The position numbers were made by a program, and so were the translations under genes. Positions 42,786 to 51,202 of a stretch of DNA of 64,000 nucleotides are shown in pieces; within the stretch, counting starts at the first letter, position 1, and every line of letters begins with the position of its first letter. This DNA is from Hymenobacter cheonanensis (GTDB lineage: Bacteria > Bacteroidota > Bacteroidia > Cytophagales > Hymenobacteraceae). The notes beneath the pieces were generated by a model that ran no database searches, had not been told where the DNA came from, and saw nothing but the letters and a program-made list of their open reading frames with translations. The stretch covers positions 186,001 through 250,000 of the forward strand of contig NZ_JAUQSW010000003.1 of assembly GCF_030581075.1 (NCBI RefSeq), read 5' to 3'.

Positions 42786-43607
42786 GTGCTCGATTTTCAC
42801 CTCCTCAAAGCGCTGCACACCGCCGCCGGCCCGCGCACCCTGGATGTGCGCCTGGCCCTGGCGCCCGGCGAGCTGCTGGCCATCAGCGGCCCTAGCGGCG
42901 CGGGCAAAACCACGCTGCTGCGCCTGCTCGCCGGCCTCGACCGGCCCGATGGCGGCTTTATTCAGGCCGCTGGCCAAATCTGGTACCGTGCCGAAAGCCG
43001 CCAGTGGCTGCCGCCCCAGCAGCGGGCGCTAGGGTTCGTTTTTCAGGATTACGCCCTGTTTCCGAATATGACAGTGCGCGAAAACCTGGCTTTCGCTGCC
43101 ACCGGCCAGGCCAGGGCTAGTCACATTATCAACGACTTATTAGAAACCCTGGAGCTGACTGAGCTGGCCGACCGCCGCCCCGCTGTGCTCTCGGGCGGGC
43201 AGCAGCAGCGCACGGCGCTGGCCCGGGCGCTGGCCCGCCGCCCGCGCCTGCTGCTGCTCGACGAGCCGCTTTCCGCCCTCGACCTGCCTACCCGCCTGCG
43301 CCTCCAGGAGGTACTGGCCGAGGTGCACCGGCAGTTTGGCCTCACCACCATCCTCATTAGCCACGACCCGGCCGAGATAACCCGCCTCGCCGACCGCGTG
43401 CTCGAATTGGAGCTGGGCCAGGTGCGCCGGGTGGGGCCACCCGTGGCCGCGGCCGCCCCGGCTAGGGTGGTGGGCCGCGTGCTGGCCGCACTGCCGGGCG
43501 GGCGGCTGCGCGTGCAGCTGCCGGGTGGCGCCGAGGTCGAGGTAAGCGGGCTGGCTGGGGTGGGGGAAGAAATTGCGCTGACGGTCGACGTAGCGCGGAC
43601 TTTGTAG
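42786..43607 (+). CDS. modC: molybdate ABC transporter ATPase ModC
   Basis: A 273-residue ATPase with GTG start at 42786. Walker A G-P-S-G-A-G-K-T-T, Q-loop V-F-Q-D-Y-A-L-F-P-N, signature L-S-G-G-Q-Q-Q-R, Walker B L-L-L-L-D-E-P-L-S-A-L-D and H-loop I-S-H-D. The C-terminal ~60 residues are a short TOBE-like domain rather than the full molybdate-binding one. The last codons and stop lie inside a family C palindrome. Confidence 0.9.
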   Translation: MLDFHLLKALHTAAGPRTLDVRLALAPGELLAISGPSGAGKTTLLRLLAGLDRPDGGFIQAAGQIWYRAESRQWLPPQQRALGFVFQDYALFPNMTVRENLAFAATGQARASHIINDLLETLELTELADRRPAVLSGGQQQRTALARALARRPRLLLLDEPLSALDLPTRLRLQEVLAEVHRQFGLTTILISHDPAEITRLADRVLELELGQVRRVGPPVAAAAPARVVGRVLAALPGGRLRVQLPGGAEVEVSGLAGVGEEIALTVDVARTL

Positions 43608-43675
43608 CCCGCGCCGCGCACTACTCGGCGCCAGCTGGGGTTTTAGGCCAAATGCGGACTCAAAGTCCGCGCTAC
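43590..43675. repeat. palindromic element, family C
   Basis: Outer arms gtagcgcggacttt (43590-43603) and aaagtccgcgctac (43662-43675), with further gcggact-type words inside. The left arm is the modC 3' end; the right arm merges into a TACATTTG promoter element. Confidence 0.82.
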
Positions 43676-43680
43676 ATTTG
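43673..43680 (+). promoter_or_regulatory. -7 element of acyl-CoA dehydrogenase gene
   Basis: TACATTTG, whose first three bases are the end of the family C palindrome; the start codon is 23 bases downstream. Confidence 0.5.
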
Positions 43681-43703
43681 TCCAAACCCCACCCCGCCCC
43701 GCC

Positions 43704-44939
43704 ATGTCTTCCATTGCCGATGTCCTCTCGCCCGAGTCTAAAGCCCACACCGCCCAAAAAGGCAGCACCAACGCCAACGGCTTTACCGATTACTTCGACC
43801 TCGACGGCCTGCTCACCGAAGAAAATATTTTGGTGCGCCAGAGCATCCGCGACTTCGTCAAAAAGGAGATTTCGCCCAATATTGAGAAATGGGCGCAGCA
43901 GGCGCACTTCCCGTCGGAAATCGTGCGCAAGTTTGGCGAGGTGGGCGCGTTCGGCCCTACCATTCCGCAGGAATACGGCGGCGGCGGGCTCGACTACATC
44001 AGCTACGGCCTCATCATGCAGGAGATTGAGCGCGGCGACTCCGGCATGCGCTCCACGGCCTCGGTGCAGGGCTCGCTCGTGATGTTTCCCATCTACGCCT
44101 ACGGCTCGGAGGAGCAGCGCCGCAAGTTTTTGCCTAAGCTGGCCAGCGGCGAATGGCTAGGGTGCTTCGGCCTCACCGAACCCGACCACGGCTCGAACCC
44201 CGGCGGCATGACCACCAATATTAAGGATGCCGGCGACCACTACATTTTGAACGGCGCCAAGCTCTGGATATCGAACTCGCCCGAGTGCCAGGTGGCCGTG
44301 GTGTGGGCCAAAAACGAGCAGGGCCGCATCAAGGGCGTGCTCGTGGAGCGTGGCATGGAAGGCTTCACCACGCCCGAAATCCACAACAAGTGGAGCCTGC
44401 GCGCCAGCATCACCGGCGAGCTGGTGTTTGATAACGTGAAGATTCCCAAGGAGAATATCCTGCCCAACGTGGAGGGCCTGAAAGGCCCGCTGAGCTGCCT
44501 CGACTCGGCCCGCTTTGGCATTGCCTGGGGGGCCATCGGCGCGGCCATCGACTGCTACGAGTCGGCCCTGAAATACTCGCTTCAGCGCGAGCAGTTCGGC
44601 AAGCCCATTGCCAGCTTCCAGCTTCAGCAGAAGAAGCTGGCCGAGATGATTACCGAAATCACCAAGGCCCAGCTGCTGGCCTGGCGGCTAGGGGTGCTCA
44701 AAAATGAGGGCCGCGCCACGAGCGCCCAAATCTCAATGGCTAAGCGCAACTCGGTCGAGATGGCCCTGCACGTGGCCCGCGAAGCCCGCCAGATTCACGG
44801 CGGCATGGGCATCACGGGCGAGTACCCCATCATGCGCCACATGATGAACCTGGAATCGGTGGTGACCTACGAGGGCACGCACGATATTCACCTGCTCATT
44901 ACGGGCGCCGATATTACGGGTATTCAGGCGTTTAAGTAG
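43704..44939 (+). CDS. acyl-CoA dehydrogenase, glutaryl-CoA dehydrogenase-like
   Basis: A 411-residue flavoenzyme. G-C-F-G-L-T-E-P-D-H-G-S-N-P-G-G-M is the FAD/substrate loop typical of glutaryl-CoA dehydrogenase, and V-V-T-Y-E-G-T-H-D-I-H carries the catalytic Glu. R-Q-I-H-G-G-M-G-I-T-G-E-Y binds FAD. Glutaryl-CoA dehydrogenase converts glutaryl-CoA to crotonyl-CoA in Lys/Trp breakdown. No other gene of that pathway is adjacent, so general acyl-CoA oxidation is the alternative. Confidence 0.9.
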   Translation: MSSIADVLSPESKAHTAQKGSTNANGFTDYFDLDGLLTEENILVRQSIRDFVKKEISPNIEKWAQQAHFPSEIVRKFGEVGAFGPTIPQEYGGGGLDYISYGLIMQEIERGDSGMRSTASVQGSLVMFPIYAYGSEEQRRKFLPKLASGEWLGCFGLTEPDHGSNPGGMTTNIKDAGDHYILNGAKLWISNSPECQVAVVWAKNEQGRIKGVLVERGMEGFTTPEIHNKWSLRASITGELVFDNVKIPKENILPNVEGLKGPLSCLDSARFGIAWGAIGAAIDCYESALKYSLQREQFGKPIASFQLQQKKLAEMITEITKAQLLAWRLGVLKNEGRATSAQISMAKRNSVEMALHVAREARQIHGGMGITGEYPIMRHMMNLESVVTYEGTHDIHLLITGADITGIQAFK

Positions 44940-44948
44940 AACTCTGTA

Positions 44949-45467
44949 ATGGGAATGACTTGCGAGCTGCGGCAGTTGAGCCCGGCGTATGCCCAGAAGC
45001 TATTGCAAAATCCTGATGAGGTGTTGCAGTATTACGACGATGCCAGCGAAGGCGAACTGCCCGAAGAAGCGCAGGGCGAAGACCTCGACCTTGACAAGGC
45101 TTGGCACGGCCTGCACTATATCCTGACTGGTACTGCCGGGGGTGGTGAGTCGCCCTGGAATTCTTTATTACTTGGTGGTGAGCAGGTAGGAGACGAACAG
45201 GAACATGACGTTGGGTATGGCCCGGCACGGATTTTACTGCCGCCTCACGTGGTAGCCTTCTCACAAGCGCTGGGCCAGCTAAGCCCAGCTGAAGTAAGCA
45301 GACGCTTCAACCCAGTTGAAATGACAAAGCTGGATATTTATCCTGGCATCTGGGACCGGGAAGACGAGGCACTCGACGACTGGATGCAGGATAGCTTAGC
45401 AGAGCTACAAAGCTTTTTACAGCGCGCCGTGGCCCAGCAACAGGCGGTGATAGTAGCCATCGTGTAA
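44949..45467 (+). CDS. DUF1877 / YfbM-like protein
   Basis: A 172-residue acidic protein beginning M-G-M-T-C-E-L-R-Q-L-S-P, as in DUF1877 proteins, with D-K-A-W-H-G-L-H-Y-I-L-T-G near residue 50 and a late D-E-A-L-D-D-W. The family is scattered among bacteria and has no known function; members are often found in accessory clusters. Base composition is somewhat lower in GC than neighbours. It begins nine bases after the acyl-CoA dehydrogenase stop. Confidence 0.8.
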   Translation: MGMTCELRQLSPAYAQKLLQNPDEVLQYYDDASEGELPEEAQGEDLDLDKAWHGLHYILTGTAGGGESPWNSLLLGGEQVGDEQEHDVGYGPARILLPPHVVAFSQALGQLSPAEVSRRFNPVEMTKLDIYPGIWDREDEALDDWMQDSLAELQSFLQRAVAQQQAVIVAIV

Positions 45468-45480
45468 AGCATTGCATGCA

Positions 45481-45778
45481 ATGGGCCTCGATACGGTAGA
45501 GCTAGCCTATAGCCTGGAGCAATATTTCGGCTGTGAAATACCGGCTGCGGTGTCTGAAAGGCTCTATACGGTCGGCGACGCGGCTTCTTGGTTCGGCCAG
45601 CAGCTAGGGGTGGCCGGGCAGCACCCGGCGGTGCGGGCCGCCGTAGCCGCGCGGCTGCTAAGCGAGCTGCCGGCCGCTGCCGGCCGCTGCCACCGAAGCT
45701 ACGCCGCTACGCGAGGCGCTGCCTGACACGCAGGCTCTCAAAGCCTATCGAGCAGTTTCGTCAACGACCTGGGCCTGA
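45481..45778 (+). pseudogene. truncated acyl-carrier-protein-like gene, broken by a 10-bp tandem repeat
   Basis: From ATG 45481 the frame encodes G-L-D-T-V-E-L-A-Y-S-L-E-Q-Y-F-G-C-E-I-P and L-Y-T-V-G-D-A, the second half of an acyl-carrier-like domain; the first helix is missing and the usual Ser is Thr. Two copies of cggccgctgc (45671-45680, 45681-45690) shift the frame, which then stops at 45726; removing one copy extends the frame to the TGA at 45776. A short frame just beyond reads F-V-N-D-L-G-L-N, which resembles the missing first half. Decayed gene or repeat-mediated phase switch. Confidence 0.5.
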
Positions 45779-45854
45779 ACTAGTGTGCCGGGCGGTTGGG
45801 ACGCTACGGGCCGGCTGGTGATGATTTTGGGCACTGCGAGCCGGTGCCCGGCTA

Positions 45855-46184
45855 CTAGGGCTGGGGAGTGTTTTCCAATAAGTATAAATCTACAATGGTG
45901 CCGCCCGTCATGGCCGAGCCACTCATTTGCACTACCCGCCAGCCGCTCTGGCGCAAGCGGTTAAGCTCAGCGAGGACTTTCCCTTGGGCTAGGGATGAAT
46001 TCTTTTCCTTAAGCTGAATATCAAGGTTTTGGCCATCCGGCGAAACAATCATAATATACCCTCTGCCGCCCGAGATGAAGGACCGGAGCTGCATGTAAGC
46101 GGAGCTGCGCGCCTGGTTGGGATAGAATGAGCAACTCGCAATAGCCAGTAGCAGGAGGGTAGCTTGCGCAAATGCCTTTTTCAT
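45855..46184 (-). CDS. small secreted protein, paralogue of 46200 gene
   Basis: A 109-residue protein with an N-terminal signal (M-K-K-A-F-A-Q-A-T-L-L-L-L-A-I-A-S-C, possible lipobox at S-C). The mature part starts F-Y-P and ends with a K-V-L-A-E-L-N-R-L-R-Q-S-G-W-R-V-V segment, a layout shared with the neighbouring gene. Family unknown. The two were probably made by tandem duplication. Confidence 0.65.
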   Translation of the reverse strand: MKKAFAQATLLLLAIASCSFYPNQARSSAYMQLRSFISGGRGYIMIVSPDGQNLDIQLKEKNSSLAQGKVLAELNRLRQSGWRVVQMSGSAMTGGTIVDLYLLENTPQP

Positions 46185-46199
46185 GGTTTTGAGCGCGGG

Positions 46200-46614
46200 T
46201 TAGTTTTTGCGCAATAAATAGCGCGTAGAAGCCCCGTCCTGCGTGGTATTGACGAGCACCCAGCCCTGGGCGCTAAGCTCGTTGAGCTTGCGCCCAGGGC
46301 TGGTACACGTAGTTGCGGGCGTAGCGAAAGCGGCGCAGTCGGGTGGAGGTAGAATCGGTGGTAGAGCCTTTGACGATGGTAGCCTTGATGCTTTCGCGCG
46401 GAAAGCTGGTGGTAATCACCGGCAGCTCCTGGGTGGTAAAAGAGCCATTGGGCTCGATAACTGTGAGCGCCGGGTGGGGTTGGGCGCTGTAGGCAGTAAG
46501 CTCAAGGTCACGAATGACCATCAGGTATTGGGTCGGCTCGGCGGCTTTGGGGTAAAAGGCCCACGAGCAGGCGACCGCCGCAAAGAGCAGCCCGCCGGTA
46601 AGTATTTTTTTCAT
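46200..46614 (-). pseudogene. small secreted protein gene with frameshift
   Basis: The open frame from 46614 (M-K-K-I-L-T-G-G-L-L-F-A-A-V-A) stops at 46273. Directly after Q-P-W-A, another frame continues K-L-N-E-L-S-A-Q-G-W-V-L-V and ends at TAA 46200-46202, matching the end of the 45855 paralogue. The break at about 46280-46295 lies in a near-perfect hairpin (46261-46302) whose arms differ by one base. Either a real frameshift or a sequencing error at the hairpin. Confidence 0.6.
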
Positions 46615-46746
46615 AAGCAGCTAGAAGGAAGAGAGGTGTTAATGCAAGAATAGCGTAACCGCGATGAAAAAGCTATTAAGCAAGACGCATCAACAGTCGG
46701 CCTGCTCTTGCCGTATAGATTCAGACACTCTTTCCCTTTTCCACTC

Positions 46747-47082
46747 ATGGCTACCGAACCCGAAAGCAACCACGAAAACGCCGAAAGCCGCCGCCACGAG
46801 CGCCGCGAGCACGACAAAGAAGCCTACCGCGAGCAGGGCGACGACATGCGCCAGGGCGGCCCCGACCCCGACCTGGCCCACCGCCTGCGCACCCGCGGCG
46901 GCGATGGCAGCTTTGACCCCAACGTGCAGGCCGAGGACGGCACCAGCAACGGCGTAGCCAAAACCGTGGCTGGCGACGGCCAGAACAGTACCAAGCGCGG
47001 CTTCGACACCGAGCAAAACGCCAACAAAGCCCCCGACCGCCTCGACGAGCGCAACGTGGCGGGCGGCGACCTGAAAGACTAG
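46747..47082 (+). CDS. hypothetical hydrophilic disordered protein
   Basis: A 111-residue very polar protein (start ATG 46747), rich in Glu, Asp, Arg, Asn and Gly with almost no hydrophobic core, so probably intrinsically disordered. Sections such as R-R-H-E-R-R-E-H-D-K-E-A and G-D-D-M-R-Q-G-G-P-D-P-D repeat charged patterns. No family recognised. Hydrophilins of this kind are often stress-related, but that is only a possibility. Confidence 0.6.
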   Translation: MATEPESNHENAESRRHERREHDKEAYREQGDDMRQGGPDPDLAHRLRTRGGDGSFDPNVQAEDGTSNGVAKTVAGDGQNSTKRGFDTEQNANKAPDRLDERNVAGGDLKD

Positions 47083-47104
47083 CTAGCCCCTGGTCAGCAA
47101 GCGC

Positions 47105-47138
47105 AAAGCCCGTCGTGCTCAGCACGGCGGGCTTTTTT
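47105..47138 (+). terminator. terminator after 46747 gene
   Basis: Stem aaagcccg-t-cgtgct / agcacg-g-cgggcttt with one-base loop region and six T after it. Confidence 0.8.
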
Positions 47139-47186
47139 ACGGTACTGTTTTCGGCGGTTTGGCGGGCTAGGGCGTAATTTGCCCGC

Positions 47187-47525
47187 ATGAAGCCCGCTAC
47201 GCCCCTCGTTTTGCTGGAATGCCTGGTTGCCGGCACTTCCCATCGCCCCGAACTTCCCAAGCAGGAAAAGTCGCTCAAAGTCGGCCAAACGCTTCGCCTC
47301 GAGCGCGAAGCCGATAGCAAGTACGACGACTGGGCCGTGAAAGTCCACTCGGGCGCGGCCGATGACAAGGCTGCCATCTGGCTAGGGTACCTGCCCGAGA
47401 TTCGCAACGAAACCGTGGCCCGCCTGCTGGATGCCGGCTACCCGCTCACGGCCCGGCTAGCCCACAAAGCCTGGGAAGACGACTGGCTGCACCTCGAAAT
47501 AGAAGTGCTGCTGCCGCGCGAATAA
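47187..47525 (+). CDS. HIRAN-domain protein
   Basis: A 112-residue single HIRAN domain: L-E-C-L-V-A-G-T-S-H-R near residue 10, L-R-L-E-R-E-A-D-S-K-Y-D-D-W-A-V-K-V, and I-W-L-G-Y-L-P-E-I-R-N-E-T-V-A-R-L-L-D-A-G. HIRAN domains bind DNA ends or damaged DNA in helicases such as HLTF; stand-alone bacterial forms have unknown roles. A TAATTTG just ahead of the start (47175) is a possible promoter element one base shorter than consensus. ruvB lies downstream in the same direction. Confidence 0.85.
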   Translation: MKPATPLVLLECLVAGTSHRPELPKQEKSLKVGQTLRLEREADSKYDDWAVKVHSGAADDKAAIWLGYLPEIRNETVARLLDAGYPLTARLAHKAWEDDWLHLEIEVLLPRE

Positions 47526-47630
47526 AGTCAGGTTTATGGCTGGCCAGGGAGCTTTTTGCTAACTAATTTGGTTAGCCAATTGCCCGTTTTTAACGGCTAA
47601 CTGACCACGAGCAACTAACAATTATCAACC

Positions 47631-48683
47631 ATGCGCGAAGCCTATCTAACCGGCGGCAACGAACACTTCGATGCCACCGACAAGGACATCGACAAGGCCC
47701 TGCGCCCGCTTAGCTTCGAGGACTTTACGGGCCAGGACAAAATCCTGGAAAACCTGAAAGTGTTCGTGGCAGCGGCCAAGCAGCGCGGCGATGCCCTCGA
47801 CCACGTGCTGCTGCACGGCCCCCCCGGCCTAGGCAAAACCACGCTCTCGCACATCATCGCCAATGAGCTGGGCGCGGGCATCAAAATGACCAGCGGCCCG
47901 GTGCTCGACAAGCCCAGCGACCTCGCCGGCCTGCTCACCAACCTGGAGCCGCACGACGTGCTCTTTATCGACGAGATTCACCGCCTCAACCCGGTGGTGG
48001 AAGAGTATCTGTACTCGGCGATGGAAGACTACCGCATCGACATCATGCTCGACTCGGGCCCTAACGCCCGCTCGGTGCAGATTTCGCTGTCGCCCTTCAC
48101 GCTCATCGGGGCCACCACGCGCTCGGGTATGCTTACGGCGCCGCTGCGGGCGCGCTTCGGCATCTCGGCCAGGCTCGAATATTACGACTCGAAGCTGCTG
48201 ACTACCATTGTGCAGCGCTCGGCCGATATTCTGCACACGCCCATCCACGAAGATGCGGCCTACGAGATTGCCCGCCGCTCGCGCGGTACCCCGCGTATCG
48301 CTAACAACCTGCTGCGCCGCACCCGCGACTTTGCCCAGATTAAGGGCGACGGCACTATTACGGTGGAGATTGCTCAGTTTGCCCTGAACGCGCTCGACGT
48401 GGACGCCCGCGGCCTCGACGACATGGACAAGCGCATCCTCACCACCATTATCGACAAGTTTAAAGGTGGTCCGGTGGGTATCAGCACCATCGCCACGGCC
48501 TGCGGCGAGGAAGGCGAAACCATCGAGGAAGTGTACGAGCCCTTCCTCATCCAGGAAGGCTACATCAAGCGCACCGCTAGAGGGCGCGAGGCCACCGAGG
48601 CGGCCTATCAACACCTGGGCCGCCTGCTGCCCAACCACTTGCGCGGCAATAACGGCGACTTGTTCGGCGAGATAACGTCGTAA
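47631..48683 (+). CDS. ruvB: Holliday junction branch migration ATPase RuvB
   Basis: A 350-residue AAA+ ATPase that drives branch migration with Ruv[12 protein letters not shown] at the N-terminus, Walker [10 protein letters not shown], Walker B I-D-E-I-H-R-L, and the C-terminal winged helix with [15 protein letters not shown]. The 105-bp upstream space holds overlapping gttagc / gctaac inverted repeats of unknown meaning. Confidence 0.97.
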   Translation: MREAYLTGGNEHFDATDKDIDKALRPLSFEDFTGQDKILENLKVFVAAAKQRGDALDHVLLHGPPGLGKTTLSHIIANELGAGIKMTSGPVLDKPSDLAGLLTNLEPHDVLFIDEIHRLNPVVEEYLYSAMEDYRIDIMLDSGPNARSVQISLSPFTLIGATTRSGMLTAPLRARFGISARLEYYDSKLLTTIVQRSADILHTPIHEDAAYEIARRSRGTPRIANNLLRRTRDFAQIKGDGTITVEIAQFALNALDVDARGLDDMDKRILTTIIDKFKGGPVGISTIATACGEEGETIEEVYEPFLIQEGYIKRTARGREATEAAYQHLGRLLPNHLRGNNGDLFGEITS

Positions 48684-48760
48684 GCTGTACTGCGGATTCG
48701 CGCGTCGTGCGCTAATCGCCCCCCCTGTGTGGACTCCGCCAGTCTGCAACACGCTTACCG

Positions 48761-48798
48761 GAACGCGCCGCCCCTAGCGGCGCGTTCTTCGTTTCTTT
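48761..48798 (+). terminator. ruvB terminator
   Basis: 10-bp stem gaacgcgccg / cggcgcgttc, 7-nt loop, then the T-rich ttcgtttcttt. Confidence 0.65.
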
Positions 48799-48821
48799 GG
48801 GGTTCAATTGCCCGCTAGCCC

Positions 48822-49772
48822 ATGTTACTGCACGCCGAATGGACTCCTTACATCAAGCGCCGCGCCGCTGAGTTAGGGTTTATGGCCTGCGGAATTTCGA
48901 AGGCCGAGTTTCTGGAAGAAGAAGCGCCGCGCCTCGAAAACTGGCTTAAGAAGAACATGCATGGCAAAATGGCCTGGATGGAAAACCACTTCGACAAGCG
49001 CCTCGACCCGCGCCTGCTCGTGGATGGCGCCAAGTCGGTGATTTCCCTGCTGCTCAACTACTACCCGCCGGCCGAAGACCAGCAACCCGATGATACGCTG
49101 AAAATCAGCAAGTACGCCTACGGGCGCGACTACCACTTCGTCATTAAGGAAAAGCTTAAAACGCTGCTGGCCGACATGCAGGCCAACATCGGCGAGGTGG
49201 GCGGGCGCTGCTTTGTAGACTCGGCGCCGGTGCTCGATAAGGCCTGGGCGAAGAAAAGTGGGCTAGGGTGGGTAGGTAAGAATAGCAACCTCATCACGCC
49301 GGGCGCAGGCTCTTTTTACTTCATCGCCGAGCTGATTGTAGACGTAGAGCTGGAATACGATGGCGCCATCCGTGACTATTGTGGCACCTGCACCAAGTGC
49401 CTCGACGCCTGCCCCACGCAGGCCATCACCGAGCCCTACGTGGTGGACGGCAGCAAGTGCATCAGCTACTTTACCATTGAGCTGAAGGACCAGCTAATTC
49501 CGCAAAATGTGGCCGGGCAGTTCGGTAACTGGGTTTTTGGCTGCGATATCTGCCAGGATGTGTGCCCCTGGAATCGTTTTGCCAAGCCCACGCAGGAAGC
49601 GCAGTTTCAACCCCATCCGGAGTTGAAAAATCTATCAGTCAACGACTGGCAAGAGATTACCCACGAGGTTTTTCAGGCGTTGTTCAAGCAGTCGCCCCTT
49701 AAGCGCACTGGCTACGAAGGGCTTAAGCGTAATATTCGGTTCGTAACCGGCCAGAGCCAGCTAACAGACTAG
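48822..49772 (+). CDS. queG: epoxyqueuosine reductase QueG
   Basis: A 316-residue cobalamin-dependent iron-sulfur enzyme that reduces epoxyqueuosine to queuosine in tRNA. Two 4Fe-4S motifs are visible: [12 protein letters not shown] and [17 protein letters not shown] near residue 100 and W-V-G-K-N are also typical. Its stop overlaps the stop of the convergent gene by two bases. Confidence 0.95.
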   Translation: MLLHAEWTPYIKRRAAELGFMACGISKAEFLEEEAPRLENWLKKNMHGKMAWMENHFDKRLDPRLLVDGAKSVISLLLNYYPPAEDQQPDDTLKISKYAYGRDYHFVIKEKLKTLLADMQANIGEVGGRCFVDSAPVLDKAWAKKSGLGWVGKNSNLITPGAGSFYFIAELIVDVELEYDGAIRDYCGTCTKCLDACPTQAITEPYVVDGSKCISYFTIELKDQLIPQNVAGQFGNWVFGCDICQDVCPWNRFAKPTQEAQFQPHPELKNLSVNDWQEITHEVFQALFKQSPLKRTGYEGLKRNIRFVTGQSQLTD

Positions 49773-49978
49773 GCCGCTAAGCGGGGCAGGGCGCTGTGCT
49801 GGATAAACACCCGCTTCAGCACCCGGCGGTAGAGCCGTGCAAACTGCTGGTAACACCACGTTTTGAAGCCTAGCAGGTCTTCGGGTAAAATCTGCTGCAA
49901 GGCCTTGCGCAACTCTTTCTCAAAGAGCTTTTTGCTGAAGCTGACTTTCAGCAAAATCATTTTTACGTAGTCTAACAT
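49769..49978 (-). CDS. small conserved basic protein
   Basis: A 69-residue basic helical protein (start ATG at 49976-49978), [14 protein letters not shown], with [10 protein letters not shown] and W-C-Y-Q-Q-F-A. It recalls small hypothetical proteins seen in other Cytophagales; function unknown. Its stop codon overlaps that of queG. The upstream longer frame is non-coding. Confidence 0.65.
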   Translation of the reverse strand: MLDYVKMILLKVSFSKKLFEKELRKALQQILPEDLLGFKTWCYQQFARLYRRVLKRVFIQHSALPRLAA

Positions 49979-50132
49979 AGCGGGTAGCGGGTGGGATGAA
50001 GGACGGCAATCAGAAAGTACGGGGGCATTATACGTAAACAGCTTTCTTGCAGCCACGCGCTGCTCGCGGCCGGTGTACAATTCACAGATTATCAACTTTA
50101 AAAAATATGAATTAACATTGCCCGGGGCAGGA

Positions 50133-50167
50133 CACAAAAAAAGGGCAACCCATATGGGTTGCCCTTT
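50133..50167 (-). terminator. terminator of ferritin-like operon
   Basis: 12-bp perfect stem aaagggcaaccc / gggttgcccttt with a 4-nt loop and a run of A on the left (U tract on the minus strand). Confidence 0.8.
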
Positions 50168-50189
50168 GAAAACGATGTACCGAGCTTGC

Positions 50190-51155
50190 CTAGAACAGCG
50201 TGCTGGTAGCGGTAGTGAAGACACGGGCGATAGTCGTAACCGTGCCAACGTCTAACCCTTCGTCGAAGGCTTCCGAGAAAGCGGAGGTGGGGAAAGAAGA
50301 AGCTGCCGTGATAGTAGTACCCGACAGGGCGACACCACCTTGGGTAACGTTGTCTTCGGCCGGGAACGTGATGCCCGTCGGCGCGTTGGTGTTGTTGCCG
50401 GCACCATAGATGGGAGCCGTGTACGTGGGGGAAGCCCCGCCGCCATCGGTACCCGAAATCCAGCTCTTCGGTGCAGCGCTGTAGGGCGAAACGGCAACAC
50501 CCTGCGAAGGCGTGGTGCTGGTAACACCCGCCCGGCGCATGCTGCGCAAATGTGAGGCATGGCGCGCCTCTACCGAGTGAATGTTGAGGGCAGCCGTCAG
50601 CACAGTTTTGTTGGCCATTACTACTGCCAGCGGCGCGGCTCCTTTGTAGGCACGCACGCCAGTGTCCTCAAACGACTGGGCAAGAGCCAGGTAGGTGGCC
50701 GGGTTGGTGCGGTAGTCGGCAAACGGACCGGCGTTGGTACCCTTGCCGCCCGTGTAGTCAAAGTCGGCAGCGGTAGCCGTAACGGGCATACCACCCAGTG
50801 CGGTGATGGTCGTGCGCAGGAAGTTTACGTGGTTGCTTTCGTCGGTGGCAATCAGCGTCAGGGCAGCGGCGTTAACGCTGCTCAGGCCCACCAAGGCGGT
50901 GCGCTGCGAGTAGAAAATAGACTCCAAGTATTCCAGCTTCAGCGCGAAGTTCAACACATCGGTTACTGCCAGCCCACTGGGGGTTTGCGCATAAGCCTTA
51001 TTAAAGATGGCACCTACTGCCAGCGGCAGTGCGGCGGCGCTCAGCTTCTGGCCCAGGCCGCTCATGTGTTTGAACACCGAGCGGCGCGAATCGAGGCGGT
51101 CGTATACCTCGGGGTCAACTTTCTCGATTTCGGAGATAATTTGAAAGAAATTCAT
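50190..51155 (-). CDS. ferritin-like domain secreted protein
   Basis: A 321-residue protein. After a short N-terminal segment comes S-R-R-S-V-F-K-H-M and a hydrophobic stretch ending A-Y-A-Q, a likely twin-arginine-type signal near residue 57. The four-helix domain carries metal-ligand candidates L-E-Y-L-E-S, D-E-S-N-H-V-N-F, S-F-E-D-T-G and S-V-E-A-R-H-A-S-H. The Thr/Ser-rich C-terminus is extra. These ferritin-like (DUF4439/PF13668-type) proteins are linked to stress or desiccation; iron binding is inferred. Second gene of a pair. Confidence 0.85.
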   Translation of the reverse strand: MNFFQIISEIEKVDPEVYDRLDSRRSVFKHMSGLGQKLSAAALPLAVGAIFNKAYAQTPSGLAVTDVLNFALKLEYLESIFYSQRTALVGLSSVNAAALTLIATDESNHVNFLRTTITALGGMPVTATAADFDYTGGKGTNAGPFADYRTNPATYLALAQSFEDTGVRAYKGAAPLAVVMANKTVLTAALNIHSVEARHASHLRSMRRAGVTSTTPSQGVAVSPYSAAPKSWISGTDGGGASPTYTAPIYGAGNNTNAPTGITFPAEDNVTQGGVALSGTTITAASSFPTSAFSEAFDEGLDVGTVTTIARVFTTATSTLF

Positions 51156-51202
51156 GACTAGGGTCGGAAATTAGATGGTGGAAGGAGCCAAAACTGCGTG
51201 GC

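Noticed and set aside
45671..45690. CRISPR-like or longer tandem repeat
   Set aside because: Only two 10-bp copies without spacers.
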